64,000 nucleotides of DNA, taken from positions 16,966,000 to 17,029,999 of the forward strand of contig NC_060890.1 of assembly GCF_014805685.1 (NCBI RefSeq), in the 5' to 3' direction. Below the pieces are notes generated by a model. The model saw only the letters and a list, made by a program, of their open reading frames with translations. It was not told where the DNA came from and did no database searches. The position numbers and the translations under genes were made by a program. Shown here piece by piece: positions 33,471-45,344 of this stretch (position 1 is the first letter of the stretch; each line of letters opens with the position of its first letter). The DNA is from Silurus meridionalis (lineage: Eukaryota; Chordata; Actinopteri; Siluriformes; Siluridae).

Positions 33471-36400
33471 TGCATACTTAAAATATGTTAAGGTTATTTG
33501 AAAGACAATTAAGTTGAGAGTGTGAATAAATGTTTTAGGAGTGTGTGGCATATATACTTATATTATATTATCTTTATGTATTTGTTTTTTTCTGTAGACA
33601 GAAAATATGTCTGTGCCATGCGTTCACCTGGGTCCATCATCACAGCCAATCTGTACTTGGAGGAAGTAGAAAACAAGCACTGGACACCTTCCAGAGAATA
33701 GATATTTGGAGTCAAGATCAAAGTCCAGGAGATACTATCTGAACAAGGCTATCCTGAACAAGGCTTCAATAAATGCAGTGAAAGTACAAAAAAAACATCA
33801 TATTCACAAGGGAAAAATATAAGACAACAAACAAAAATACTGCCCTTTTTGGACTGCAGCATGCAGAAACAACTACTGAAAGAGTATCGAGGCTATAGCA
33901 CATGTGGCATTTCACAGAGGTGAGCAAGGTGATTGCTTGAATAGCAGAGGTATAATGGATTATTGCACTGATGATTGCTTCTGACATTGTCCTGATTCCA
34001 CTCGTTTTGTGATTATAATTTTATATTAAAGAAATGCTCCGGCAAATCATTTTTATACAGTGCAGCTTTTACCTTTTTTTTCTGCTTCACTATACTATAG
34101 GCATTAAAAAAAGACTGGATATTTTATCTCTGTATGCGTTATAATATAGCATAATTTATGTTCATTCAGAAATAAATTTACTGTGATGTCCATGTTGATA
34201 CACGGTTTATAGGTTGTTGATTGAGAATAAGAATGGTTACATTTGCCATGTTCTATAACCTGACTGTTTTTTCTTAATTATCATGAAGTGTTGTTTTCCT
34301 CCATGGGTTCATGTAGTGTGATTTTGCAATGGTAATACAGCATTAGATCAGTTGACTTGGTGTTCTGTTTCTCTCTGATGGTCTTTCATCAGAATCACGA
34401 AATAGAATTTCACCTGGAGAGTTGAGCAGAATTGGAATCATGCCAAAGTTTAGTGTTTGATCCCCTCTTTCATTAAAAATGTATGTGTCATGCACCACAG
34501 AAGAGATATTATTTGTGCAATATGGGTTCAATGTTTTGTTCCAATATCTGTCCAATTACTGGCATCCTCTGTCATTTATGTGACTGTCAATACACAATTC
34601 TTACACTCAAATCTCTTGCACTGCCAAAAAAACAGTGGTACCTAATGTCAGTAGAAGAAAGACATTGGCAATCATCTAATCTACTATGTTTTTATACAGC
34701 CTTCCTATTGTTAGCTGTGAATCAGGATAAATTGGCAAATATAATCATGTATCATTATCTACGAAATTAAAGCTAACATATGTAAAGTATGAGGGGGTTG
34801 TGTTTAAGAACATTATCGAGAACACACATCTCCACATCTCCAATAATGCATCTCCATGTATGCTGTAAAATGATACAATGATGTCGAATAAAATCCAAGC
34901 AGGAATTAACTGTGTTTCCAATAGAATATTATGGCTAATAATGTGAAAGGCCACACAAATTCAGAAGGACCAAAACAGAAACATAGTCACAATCAGAATC
35001 TAGACAATTGACCATTTGAGCCAGTGCTAATTCTGTACTATGATACTGCTAAAAAATCAGACAACAAAATTGTTGATGACAAACTTTCTCCAAAATCTGG
35101 CATTGAAAAAGCATTTTACAAACTCACAATTATAAAGAACAATCTGATTTTAATTCTTTATTAATGCATTGTTTGTGTAAAGAGACTCTTGTGTAAAGAA
35201 TTGTAACAGCAACTGTTACAAAATCTGAGTGATGAATGGTAAATTTGAAATTTGTGAGAAAACAAAGCTGGTTTGTCTAGAAGACAGCACCAATATATAT
35301 AAATGAATATATCAAATAAAACTAAGCAATTTTATTACTGTGGAATAAAATTCATAAGAACTGGATATTGCTTGTATGTCTTTCTGTTTTTATTATATGT
35401 TTGAGAAGTAAGGTGTTTTGAGACAAGAGCCTGGTGATAGTTATTGAAAGATTCTGTCCACACAGTTTAGAAGACTTTCAGCTTATTTTGCACCATCTTC
35501 ACACCCATGCCCATGTGTCTGCCCATGTACCAAAGGACAGATCTTCTAATTATTATTTTTCTGACAGAGAAAACTGCTATACTGTAAAATGCCAGTCTTA
35601 ACGATGGATGAAACTTAGTTGTTTGGCCATTCTATCACTCTATAGCTAGATTAAGAATGATGCATGTTGCTTTTTTTAGGCAGGATATGGTGCCAAAAAT
35701 TAATCATTGAAATTGACAACAAATAAGACCGAAATTAAACACAGCTTGGTTCAGGGAAACTGTGAGAACTTTGCTTATATTTCTAAAAGCTAAAAGTCAC
35801 AACTACCTCTAGAGTGTGATTAAATTTATGAGTGAGACTAGGACAATCTGAGTAATACTCTGAATCCAGAATGGAGACAAAAAATATTAGTATTTAATTT
35901 TCTATAATAATATTAAAATGGCCAACAATTTTTATAACATACAACAATATTTTTTTTAGTTAGAAGGAAAAGTATCACCTTAGATTTTAAATAGGAAAAC
36001 TATTCTGTATATACAACCAAGATAGCAGTAGGATGTTGGGACTAAATGGAACTAGGACAACACTACTATTATCTCCATAGTTAAGATCCTGATTGCCATT
36101 CTAAAGCTTACTATGCACCAAGGACTAGAGATGCCAATAGACATAAATCAGGTACTACGGGATTACAAAGGTTCATTTTATACCAAAAGGAACATAGCAT
36201 GGCAGATCTGAACCACTCCAAGATTTTACATTTATTTCAATAGATGCACTTGTGTTTTCTTTCACATGACAACAAAGAAGTTCCTTTACAATTTGCATGT
36301 ACCCATCTCTTGAAAAACATTTGACAAAAACATTTGACAACAAATGAAAACATTTTAAAATTATCTGTAAAGCCTGTATTTTTATAGTCACAATAATCTT

Positions 36401-36984
36401 TAACCCATACATTCAAAACAAAGAGTCTACAGACTTTTTTTTTACACAGGTCATTGGACCATTAACTTAAAACCTTTATCCAGTATAGACTTTTCTAATG
36501 TCTTAAAATAAATCCTTTAAAAAAATTACATTGAATATAACTGCCTATTAATATTATTATATTGAGCACACAAGCACCAGGAAAACAAACTTTAACAATC
36601 ACCACCAAACTGTTTTTATGTGCAAGTGTCTCCTCCTTAGCTTTGTTTGTCATTATCACCTGCTTCAATCACTGCAAAGCTGTTCCTGTTACAAAAAATC
36701 AGGTTCAAATTGAGGGATGGAGCTCTAAAGCACCTGAAAACAACAGTGCTGTATGTTAGCAGTCTCACTCACACTGATGCAAGACCCCACTTTAGTTCAG
36801 GACCCACTGGGAGTTAATAGAAATAGCATACTATATATAATGCAACTTTACTGTTGCCTTCTGATTTTACAGAAAATTCTATTTAGAGCTGTAGCTGAGT
36901 GATTCTTTGCACTAACAAAAGGCAATCATGAAATAAAAAACACAAACAAAAGTCAACTAAATTCATTTACTCAGTCATTCTTCC
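33471..36984. other. AT-rich stretch without recognised genes
   Basis: I recognise no gene or element. A 65-codon frame at 36562-36759 begins with a hydrophobic segment (LFLCASVSSLALFVIITC) and could mimic a small secreted peptide, but nothing else supports it. Confidence 0.4.
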
Positions 36985-37135
36985 AATTTTAATAACAGCT
37001 CTATCATGGTCAGGGTCATGAAAGATCCACAGCTAATTCCAGGAACTCTGAGAACAGGATAAGAAGTCACCCAGGATGGAATGCCAGAGCACTATTCACA
37101 GACTTTCACACACTGGGTCACACCTACTCAGAGAA
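36985..37135 (-). repeat. Dispersed repeat fragment, family X (minus orientation)
   Basis: ATCATGGTCAGGGTCATGAA, followed by CACAGCTAATTCCAGGAACT and a CACACACTGGGTCACACCTA stretch, is the reverse complement of the family also seen at 37645-37750 and 54735-54890. In plus sense that family ends in a TGAATGAATGA-type tail. Confidence 0.55.
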
Positions 37136-37644
37136 TATACACAGAATCTACACTCTGTATTTTTCATAGACCTGAAAAATTGATAAAGTTTACCACACAT
37201 ACACAGTAAACTGTGCTCCTCAGGTACACACAATATACTGTACTTTGGCAGCCCATAATGCAATATGTAATGAAATAACATCTCTGCCTTTATAAGCCGC
37301 AATAAACCAAGTGGGGAAACACAGTAAAACATTTTATACTGTGAGTATGAGGTTGGAAGATCTGTGACAGGCCTTCAAGAAATGAAATAGAAGTTGCAGT
37401 TAACAGGTGCTAAGGACCTTTTGAACAATTATATTGACACTGGTTGTTTTAAGTTTAAATGTTCTAATCAAAACAAAAGCCAATGGAATCAGACCTCCAT
37501 ACAAGTAGCGCATGCCATGTCATGGGGGATATGCAAACTCAACAAAATTTGCTATGCAGTTTGCTGTAAATATTTACAATAACAAGTGTTTTGCATAAGG
37601 TATGTTTCAAGTGTAAAGGTGCCATATGATAGAATGAAATCCAA

Positions 37645-37755
37645 CCAGGCTTTAATTCCGGCCCAACACCCAGTGTTTCTGGGATTGCCTCCAGATTCAC
37701 TGTGACCTTGATCAGTTGATATAGCCATTATTGAAAGTGAGTGAATGACTGAATC
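37645..37755 (+). repeat. Dispersed repeat fragment, family X
   Basis: CTGGGATTGCCTCCAGATTC ACTGTGACCTTGATCAG, then a GAAAGTGAGTGAATGACTGA tail. It shares its skeleton with the fragments at 36985-37135 and 54735-54890. Confidence 0.5.
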
Positions 37756-39978
37756 AGTTTCTTAGAGACTCCAGATCCACTGGAACCTAAACCTGTTTAC
37801 CATAGTTAATGAAGATGGATGAAGATGGTTCAAAGGAATGGAGTTTGTTTGTTATCGGATTATTGTGGAAAGCAAACTGAAAACAGCAGTCATGATGCAT
37901 AGTATGTTTGTCATACTATTAATATTAATTAATATAAATATTTCTCCCAGCCAGCGTTGCAACACTCATATAGTTTAAAATTTACTCATACAAAACTAGC
38001 CACTTGCTGAGATTAAAATTAGCATGCATGCATGCTATAAATACACAGCCTATATTTTCAGGCCTAGGAATGGTATGCGGTGTTGAGAGTTTGTCGGATT
38101 AAGTGGTACATTTAAATATGCTATATTTAAGTACATATTTCTCTTTAACACCTCTGTTGTCAATTGACTGTTTAACAAGATAGTTAAGTTAACTGCTTTT
38201 CATTATTTTTACTGTAGAGTCTTGTCATGGTTCCCTGACACAGCTAATTGGTTTCTGTAGGAAGCAATTAACATTTCTTTTCTGAGATTGAATGCTAAAC
38301 ATTGTTCTGCCAAGATTTATTTGCCTTCAACTTCATTTTTTTCCCTTTTAATTGTGGCTCTTTGGCACAGTTGACACAAGTTAAATGTATACAGAGCAAA
38401 AGGTCCAATTAAAATCTTGTAAATTTATTGATTGGATGTATTTGGTCCTAAATGATCCCCAGAAAAAAAAAAATTCAGACTTGAAGAAATGTCTCCAAAT
38501 GTCCTTGTGGATTTACATAAATGATATATGCACATAAGAAACATGCCACAACCATCATGTGGTTAGAAATATATCTTCTAGTCGGTCATGTGATGGTACA
38601 TCTATGGCATATGATGGTACACCTATTCTTTTAGGATTTATTCCCCTGTTTCATCACAGCTTACCTTTCCCCTTTGATTCTTTTTTTCTCTTTGGTCTGT
38701 GTGTGTCTCTGAGGCAAGTTTCTCTTTGTGCTTGGCCTTTGCCAAGCATATTTCCTCTTGACTTTGAAGCTTGGCTGAACATCCTCTCCTTCTCTCTCTT
38801 TATCTGCCAACCCATCTTTCTTAATGTTTGTTTCCTTATAAAATTATCTGCCTGTCCTAGTTGGTTTCTCACCCTTGACCATGCTCTCCTTCTGGGGACA
38901 AGTTTCTAACAACTGGACTGATTATTGAGGTCTGAGCATTTTTATAGGTCAATAATGGCTTTGAATCTAACAGGAGGTCCTGAACTATTTGAAGAGGAAG
39001 GTAAATTTTGGGAGAGAACATTGCTACCAGTTTAGTGTGAACTAAATCTGAAATCCTAAATGCAGAGGTTATGTTAATGTTAAAGTAATGAAAAGGTTTA
39101 TTTGTCTATTTGTGTAATATTTGTAATAAGATTAACTTAATTTAAAATTTTCATTGACCATGACCCTTGCTATCAAATGTCTGAAACTGTAAAGGAATGT
39201 TAGCAATGTCAAAAAACAGAGATATGCTGCATAAGAATTGAGGACTACTACCTAGCATGTAGACTATGCAGTCTGTACTTTCTTATTTTAGATAAGAAAA
39301 GTTTATTTAGGCTTATTTTCGTTGTTTTGATGTTTTCTATTCATTGTAGAATAGAAAAAAAGATGAGGTACTGCCTTATAACACATTCCTGTCAAATGGG
39401 AATTGTTTCATAATGCTTCTTTAATGAAGTTGTCACATGTATTAGACTATTTGCATTATCTGTATGTCAGTAACCTCTTGTGTAAACTAGTTCAGCAGCA
39501 ACTATTATAATGAGAGTGATTTTTTTTGTTTGTTTTAGGTTCTTTTGTGTGTGTTGTAGTGAACAGATGACACCTTGGGCAGACTAAACACATTATTGAA
39601 ATTCAAAATTATCATACACCAGCTATTAGGTTTTCAATCTCAGAGAGTCATTTATTTTATGATTGAAACGGATTCAATTAATTTTATATAAATAATATAG
39701 ATTTAACACATTTAGAGAAACTTTTTAACATTGTCTTAATTACTAGACATTTATTTGCATTCAATAATATTGCTTGATTTCAAATTTGGAGTAAAGCAAA
39801 GTTTTAATGTACAATTATTTATAGAGTTTTCAAGTCTTTACTTTTTTATGTTTACTTTTGATTTTATTGTTAGTTGTTTATTAATGCCTTAATTTTTATG
39901 CCTGTATTTCTCCCTTTATGTTCTAGAGCAGTTAACGATGTAAAAGATATTGTGCTAGAATGTATTTTTATTTGAATA
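37756..39978. other. Stretch without recognised genes
   Basis: Nothing coding was recognised. It contains one copy (38601-38654) of a 54-bp sequence that recurs exactly at 41371-41424. Confidence 0.4.
38601..38654 (+). repeat. 54-bp perfect direct duplication, copy 1
   Basis: Starts TCTATGGCATATGATGGTAC and ends TTCCCCTGTTTCAT. It is identical base for base to 41371-41424. The similarity stops abruptly at both ends. Confidence 0.95.
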
Positions 39979-39979
39979 T

Positions 39980-40250
39980 AGTAACAAGCTGAGTCAGGGC
40001 CAAGGCATAGCTTGCCTAACTCAAGCTGCAGATGAAATCAGCCAAAACACACACAGGTCGAACATCTTGCTCTTTATTTTCCTGGCAACAGCATTACTCG
40101 CTAAAAGAAGACCACTTATATGAGCAACAGAAATAAAAATAAAACCATCAGACTCGCACACATGCAGTACCCATGGCATTCATGGCTGCAAACTGTTCCC
40201 AGAATGTTGCGTTGCTCTTAAAGGAGCCACAACATATTTTACCCATTACA
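39980..40250 (-). repeat. Gypsy 3' LTR
   Basis: It aligns over its length with 47823-48097 and 40851-41130. Shared blocks include GCTGAGTCAGGGCCAAGG, GGCAACAGCATTAC-like, and CAGAAATAAAAATAAAACCA. The inner end is ATTACA, and the outer end has lost the expected TG. A minus-strand AATAAA lies in the AAAATAAAGAGCAAG region. Confidence 0.88.
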
Positions 40251-40496
40251 AATTTACCGAGACCAAAAAAAAACTGCCCTCAGCCGTACACTGCAAAAGA
40301 AACACCTCCACTTAAAAACCTTTCACACATGACTAGCCCAAAGTTAAATGGCAGAGGAATAGATGATGCACAACCAGTACAAGCATACATGTTAGTACAG
40401 TGCACATTAGTTTAAAAACAAATGAAATGTGACAGAAAAACAAGTGTTATGCACAAATTTGTCAGATGTAAACAATGAACTTGGAACAAGAACATG
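40251..40496 (-). mobile_element. Gypsy 3' internal sequence next to the 3' LTR
   Basis: Non-coding element sequence between the 3' LTR and the MITE insertion. No clear polypurine tract is seen directly against the LTR. Confidence 0.5.
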
Positions 40497-41258
40497 TACC
40501 GTATTTTTTGGACTATAAGCCGCTACTTTTTTCCCACGTTTTGAACCCCGTGCCTTAAACAACGAAGCGGCTAATTTATGAATTTTTCCTGGGTTTTTCC
40601 CGGTTTCACAAACCTTAATCCAAAAAACTAAATCCCATGACATTAGAACAATGAAATTTCAGAACGGAAACGAAAAAACGCACCTCACCTGTGTTCTGAG
40701 CTGCACGGCTTCGGGAGAAAAAACTTCCATCGGGTGATTTTTACACGCACGAGGATGCCAAAAGATAAATAGTTGAAATAGTTGTGAAAGGAAGGAGAAA
40801 GACAGTGAACAATGACTTTTTTGATAGGCTACTGTTTAGATACAAGCCGTTGTAACGTGTGGAGTCTGGGTGAAGGGATAGGTCGCTAACTCCAGTTGCA
40901 ACAGAAATCATATAAGCACAGACAGGTTTCCAAAACTCATGTTTTTTTATTTTTCTTGGCAACAGCGTTACAGGTTAGTCAAAGAAACTTAGAAATATGC
41001 ATCAGAAAATAATAAGCACATAATCCTCAGTCTTACACACACGCAGTAATACCGGCAGAATGCAGTGGCATGCTATTCCCAAAATATCGCTATGCTCCTA
41101 AAGGAAGCGCAACATATTTCACCCGTTACACCGTGTGTAACGTGTCTTTTGTTAAAGCCTGTGTAAAGTACATTAGTGTAGACATTTATTTTATGTTAAA
41201 AATAAAAATATTTGTACAATAAAAAATGGGTGCGCTTTATTGTCCGGAAATTACGTTA
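40497..41258 (+). mobile_element. Non-autonomous DNA transposon (MITE-like) carrying a solo LTR
   Basis: The left end TACCGTATTTTTTGGACTAT and the right end TTTATTGTCCGGAAATTACG with TTA are imperfect inverted repeats. The left part also occurs in inverted orientation at 23320-23455, confirming mobility. It contains no transposase. After removing the 284-bp solo LTR insertion it is about 478 bp. It sits in the 3' region of the Gypsy element. Confidence 0.75.
40851..41130 (-). repeat. Solo Gypsy LTR inside the MITE
   Basis: It reads TGTAACGTGTGGAG to ACCCGTTACA on the plus strand and aligns with both LTRs of the surrounding element. It is flanked by exact 4-bp direct repeats CCGT (40847-40850 and 41131-41134). 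That is the target duplication expected for Gypsy integration, and there are no internal coding sequences. It arose by recombination between the LTRs of a second insertion. Confidence 0.93.
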
Positions 41259-41370
41259 CTCAAAACAATTAACATCCTAGTAACACTGGAATTACATCTG
41301 TCTTCCTTGATGCAAGTAATGCCTTTGTGTATGATAGGGGTTTATTCACCGATTTACAGACTCTTCTTTG

Positions 41371-41424
41371 TCTATGGCATATGATGGTACACCTATTCTT
41401 TTAGGATTTATTCCCCTGTTTCAT
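41371..41424 (+). repeat. 54-bp perfect direct duplication, copy 2
   Basis: Identical to 38601-38654. This copy lies inside the Gypsy element, between the integrase remnant and the MITE. Confidence 0.95.
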
Positions 41425-41859
41425 AATGATAGTGCATAATGACCCAGACCCTGGGTTAAAACAGTGGTTAGGGGTGCAGTATCAGGTGTCATGTCAGGTG
41501 TCATGTAATGTAAATTTTAGACGTCACGTCACTACTGCCTGGTACGACGTCAAGTGAATCTGCAGTCATATGTTTAGGAACACTAACATCTGAACACCCA
41601 ACTGAAAGTCTGTTTAAATAGTCAGCACATTCAAATGTAATGACATCTCAAGATTGCCTAGGGATCTTGTTTTTGTCCTGGCTGTGTCAACCTTTGAAAA
41701 TCTGTAATTAAAACTTGACAGTTTTTTGAGATGACAAATGGTTCAGCATATACTGAGGCCAGCTTGACTGTAAAGTTTGCATCAGAATCAGATTTGGGGT
41801 GGGCCTTAAACCCGACTTCAACCCTGCAGTTCACTGTTTCAGTCACGTGGGTGGAGCGC

Positions 41860-42505
41860 CATTGTCACCTAGTGTTTAGTACCAAGGGCAGGAAACACGT
41901 GTTCAAAGAGCTTGCTAACAAGGGTGTGCCCCGATCTGATATAACATAAGCAGGTGTGCCATGGCAGGCAAAGATCTCACTATGGAACTTATTTGCTGCC
42001 ACCTGAGCCAACGCCGACTGCACTGCACTAGCTTCCAGACATTTTAAGAAGTAATCGATGAAAACAATCAAATATTAATTTCCATTCTGAGTATTCTGAG
42101 TACAAACAAGCGGACCCACAAAATCTACTTCCATGTTTTCCCAGGACTTTAGTGGCTTGATCAAAACAATTAGGCCTGCTGGTTTTCTTTGGCTTGGTTT
42201 AGTTAACTCGCACACAGTCCAAACATTACATACATCTTTGCATCTGCTGCCATTTTTGACCAAAAGAACCCTTTTCTCAGCCTCCCCAGAGTTTTTGTCA
42301 CACCAAGATTGCCAGCTGTAGGATGGTCAGGAGTTAGTATTTGAGCAGTGTGTTGAACAACTGCTGGGACGAATATCTTAAGCTGCTTTATGGGATGCAG
42401 ACCATAGCCTACTTTGGTGTCCTTATAATAAAGCAGACCATCTTGAACAACATGCTCCTCGTCCGTACCACCAACTTCAAGACTTTGAATGAGATTTCCA
42501 GCCAC
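41860..42505 (-). pseudogene. Gypsy integrase, frameshifted
   Basis: Minus-strand pieces follow the Ty3/Gypsy integrase order. The H2C2 zinc-binding region is seen as HPTAGNLGVTKTLGRLRKGF (ORF 42203-42505). KPSQRKPAGLIV and EVDFVGPL (ORF 42075-42263) include the first catalytic Asp. The ORF at 41865-42071 gives FIDYFLKCLEASAV, AQVAANKFHSEIFACHGTPA and ISDRGTP, with the second catalytic Asp. The third catalytic residue (Glu) was not found, because the frame is lost beyond about 41865. The enzyme would insert element DNA into chromosomes. At least two frameshifts and a truncated C-terminus inactivate it. Confidence 0.85.
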
Positions 42506-42509
42506 TGTG

Positions 42510-43045
42510 TCATCCTTCTATAACTGCTTCAATTGCTCTCTGTCAGTTATCATGATCGAGGAGAGACTGCCTATATCCAAACCACCTATAACAGTAGGTT
42601 CAACTGTGCTGAAAGAATGCATCTGCAGCTGGTACAGTATTTTGAACACCTGGCATGTGGACAATGTTAAAATTAAAATTATGTAGGCACAAGGACCATC
42701 TCGTCAGTCGTCCACAGGGGTTGAGATGATTCATTAATCCTTAGGATATTGTGGTCTGTATAAATGGTTACGTTAAGGCCCTCAATGTAAGGTCTAAAAT
42801 GTTTCAGGGCCCAAATCACTCCAAACACTCTTTCTCTGGGATTGAGTATGGTCTTTCAACTTTTTGCAAAGTTCTACTCACAAAAGCTACAGCAACATAT
42901 TGCCCCAAGTCATCCTTCTGTATCAGGGTAAGGCAGTTCTCCAAGTAATCGATTAAAGCCCGACAACTGTCATTCCAGTTGAACGGGGTTTCCTTTCTGG
43001 TGAGTTTAAAAAGTGTCTTGGCTTCCCATGCATAATTTGGTATAT
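42510..43045 (-). pseudogene. Gypsy RNase H, decayed
   Basis: Minus-strand sequence at about 42617-42685 reads HNFNFNIVHMPGVQNTVPAA DAF, the C-terminal RNase H region of Ty3/Gypsy polyproteins. It lies between the RT YLDD region and the integrase zinc-binding region, as expected. Stops interrupt the rest. Confidence 0.7.
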
Positions 43046-43046
43046 A

Positions 43047-43606
43047 TCATCTGTAATATCCACTCAAAGAAATCCCCTCACCCGTTTCACATCCATTGGA
43101 GTTTTGAACTGCTGACTGCTTCCACCTTCTGCTTCCAATACTGTCCGGTGTGACCCTGTACCCTAGAAAGATAAGTTCATTCAAGCAGATTTGACATTTA
43201 TTCAGTTTGAGCGTAAGACCAGCCGACTCAAGTCTAGAAAGTATCTCCCAAAGGTGAATTAAATGTTGCTCAAATATTGTAGAAGCAATGACAAGATCAT
43301 CTAAGTACACAGCACAGCACTTATAAATTACCAGCAAAGACATTGTTTATTGCTCTTTAAAATGTGTATGTGGCATTACTAAGCCCAAAAGGGAGAACTT
43401 TGAATTGAAACAGGCCACAGTGCAATATGAAAGACGTCTTAGGTCATGTTTCTCCACCAACACTTGCCAGTACCCTCGAGTCAAATCAAGAGTGATAAGG
43501 AATTTTCCAGGAGCCAAGAAATCCAATGATTCATCGACCTCAGAGAGTGTAGTAAGAATCCTTAAGTGTACGATGATTAAGGCCCCTGTAGTCGAAGCAA
43601 AACACC
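43047..43606 (-). pseudogene. Gypsy reverse transcriptase, C-terminal part after the DIRS insertion
   Basis: Immediately after the DIRS junction (about 43607) the minus strand reads VFCFDYRGLNHRTLKDSYY, then in another frame VDESLDFLAPGKFLITLDLT with RGYWQVLVE (RT motif with the first catalytic Asp). The ORF at 43047-43343 adds VYLDDLVIAS, the YxDD active-site motif, and TLKLNKCQICLNELIFLGY. Active-site residues survive, but frames are broken at about 43540 and 43345. The gene's first part is at about 45661-45880. Confidence 0.85.
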
Positions 43607-44302
43607 TCCAGGTCTGTGAACCATGGTCTGCCCTGCCATCGAGGTGCCACCAGGAGGAGACGAACCCCTTCCTGGCGAACTCTCTCCAGAACTCCCAGGA
43701 GCAGCGCGATAGGGGGAATAGGCGTACAGGTGTAGCCTCGGCCACGTCTGTACCATGGCGTCCAGCCCCAAGGGGGCTTGGTAAATGAGGGAGAACCAGA
43801 TGGGACAGTGTGATGTCTCTTGAGTCGCAAACAAATCAACCTGTGCTCTGCAAGACCTCCTCCATATCCGATCCACCACCTCGGCGTGCTTTTATTCCCA
43901 GGCCTCGGCCCTTGCCTTGGAAGGGTGTCCGCTACCTGATTGGATCTGCCGTGCCAGCAGAGGGGGGCGAAATCGGAGACCCCTGGTGGTTGATGTAAGA
44001 GACCATCGAGGTGCTATCATTATGGACCAGCATAAGGCAATCCTTCAGGTCTGGGAGGAAGTGTTTCAGAGCCAGAAACACGGCGAGCATCTCCAGGCAG
44101 TTTATGTGCCACGCGAGATGGAGCTTGTTCCACTGACCTCATGACCGCTCCCCACCCCATGAGGGACGCATCCGTCGTTAGCATTAAACAATGACAAGGA
44201 GCTCCCATAACCGGGTCCTGAGACAGGAATGTCTCTGAGCCACCACTGGAGGGGTCTCATGTGCAGGAAACCGAGTGGAATTACTCTGTATGCTGCTGCC
44301 AC
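43607..44302 (-). pseudogene. DIRS RNase H region (copy B)
   Basis: Minus-strand pieces in order are VIPLGFLHMRPLQWWLRDIP (about 44230-44290), LTTDASLMGWGAVM (about 44145-44190, with a catalytic Asp), then RAQVDLFATQETSHCPIWFS (about 43790-43855). PPIALLLGVLERVRQEGVRL to LLLVAPRWQGRPWFTDL follows at 43609-43720. These are DIRS RNase H and downstream motifs. The pieces lie in different frames with stops between them. Confidence 0.82.
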
Positions 44303-44328
44303 GAGTCCCAGCAGCCTCTAAAGTTGCT

Positions 44329-44688
44329 TCAAAGTGAATGAATAACCTTCTCTTGCTCTTTTGACTGTCGTGAGGGTAGCTTCGTTCCAAGCGGGAGACA
44401 GTTGTGAAAGCCTGGGCAGGGGTCAAAGCCACATCTGTGCATTTTGTAAAGGTGCAGGGTGAGAGTGCCAGGCCGAATGGGAGGACCGGATATTGGCAAG
44501 CTTTGCTTCTGAAAGCAAACCTCAGGGACCTCCAGCATGGATATGTGGAAGAATATGTCCTTTAGCTCTATCATGACAAACTGGTCCTTGGACCTGATCT
44601 GAGACACGACCTGCTTAGAAGTGAGCATACTGAACCTGAGCTTCATAAGTGAGTGGTTCCAGGATCGTAGATCTAAAACTGGATGCAC
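44329..44688 (-). pseudogene. DIRS reverse transcriptase fragment (copy B)
   Basis: The 119-codon frame includes MHPVLDLRSWNHSLMKLRFS and MLTSKQVVSQIRSKDQFVMI followed by ELKDIFFHISML, the N-terminal and first catalytic-Asp motif of DIRS RT. The YxDD active-site segment expected before the RNase H region is not visible, and spacing to VIPLGFLHMRP is too short. About 100 codons appear to be deleted. Confidence 0.82.
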
Positions 44689-44989
44689 CGCCCCCCCATC
44701 CTTCTTTGGAACCCTAAAGTACTGGATATAGAAGCCGGACTCTAAATAAAGGAGGGACTACTTCTATAGCCTCCTGCCTCAGGAGAGTGCGCCAGCTGAA
44801 CAACACCCTGGGGAGTGACGAGGGACTCGTCCATCTCCCACAGCAGGTTAGCCTGGTATGCCTGCAACACACCCATCATGTGGAGGCACATGAGAACGGA
44901 AGTGCTCACAACAGTTTAGTGTGCAGTACCGGGGCCTTAAGGGATGACGCTAAACCCAAAAAGAGATAGCATCTCTTGCATCTCTAGCA

Positions 44990-45060
44990 TCTCTTGCACC
45001 TGTGGCATCATCCCATAACTGCACTCCCTCGTCCCCATGACGTTCGCATACAGCGAGGTT
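44990..45060. repeat. Short local repeats (GCATCTCTTGC units)
   Basis: GCATCTCTTGC recurs at about 44969-45000, and GTGGGGTGAGGAGGCAGTG twice at 45061-45095. These are small slippage duplications within DIRS copy B. Confidence 0.6.
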
Positions 45061-45106
45061 TGTGGGGTGAGGAGGCAGTGGGGTGAGGAGGCAGTGTGCG
45101 CTGCTT

Positions 45107-45344
45107 CTACTTCACATCCGGCCGAGCTAACTCAAGCTTGGACACGCCTGAAGGGTGTGCTTCCCCCAGGGAGCAAGTACTAGACCTGGCAGGAGAAAGG
45201 GACAAACCCGTCTTTATGCCATCTGTCAGATGCGAACCCCACGGCATCCGGCAGCCCTTTGCCTCGGCAAAAGTGGGACCCAAGCCGCGAGAGAGAGTTC
45301 TCTCCTTGAAGAGCGGAAAAGTTCGCATAGCCATACGGCTATAA
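45107..45344 (-). pseudogene. DIRS gag-like frame (copy B)
   Basis: A 75-codon frame in a GC-rich segment just downstream (element sense) of the terminal repeat. It includes FPLFKERTLSRGLGPTFAEA and SPARSSTCSLGEAHPSG, ending LELARPDVK. Its position and homology to 28045-28440 identify it as the DIRS gag-like ORF. The frame is truncated at both ends. Confidence 0.6.

Noticed and set aside
33229..33501. 90-codon frame
   Set aside because: It lies in a probable degenerate repeat/LTR block and shows no protein motifs.
36562..36759. 65-codon frame with a signal-peptide-like N-terminus
   Set aside because: Short, AT-rich region, no family match, no splice or promoter context; one such frame is expected by chance in this much sequence.
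38559..38909. 116-codon hydrophobic frame
   Set aside because: T-rich DNA gives Phe/Leu/Ser-rich translation; no family, and part of it is the 54-bp duplication.
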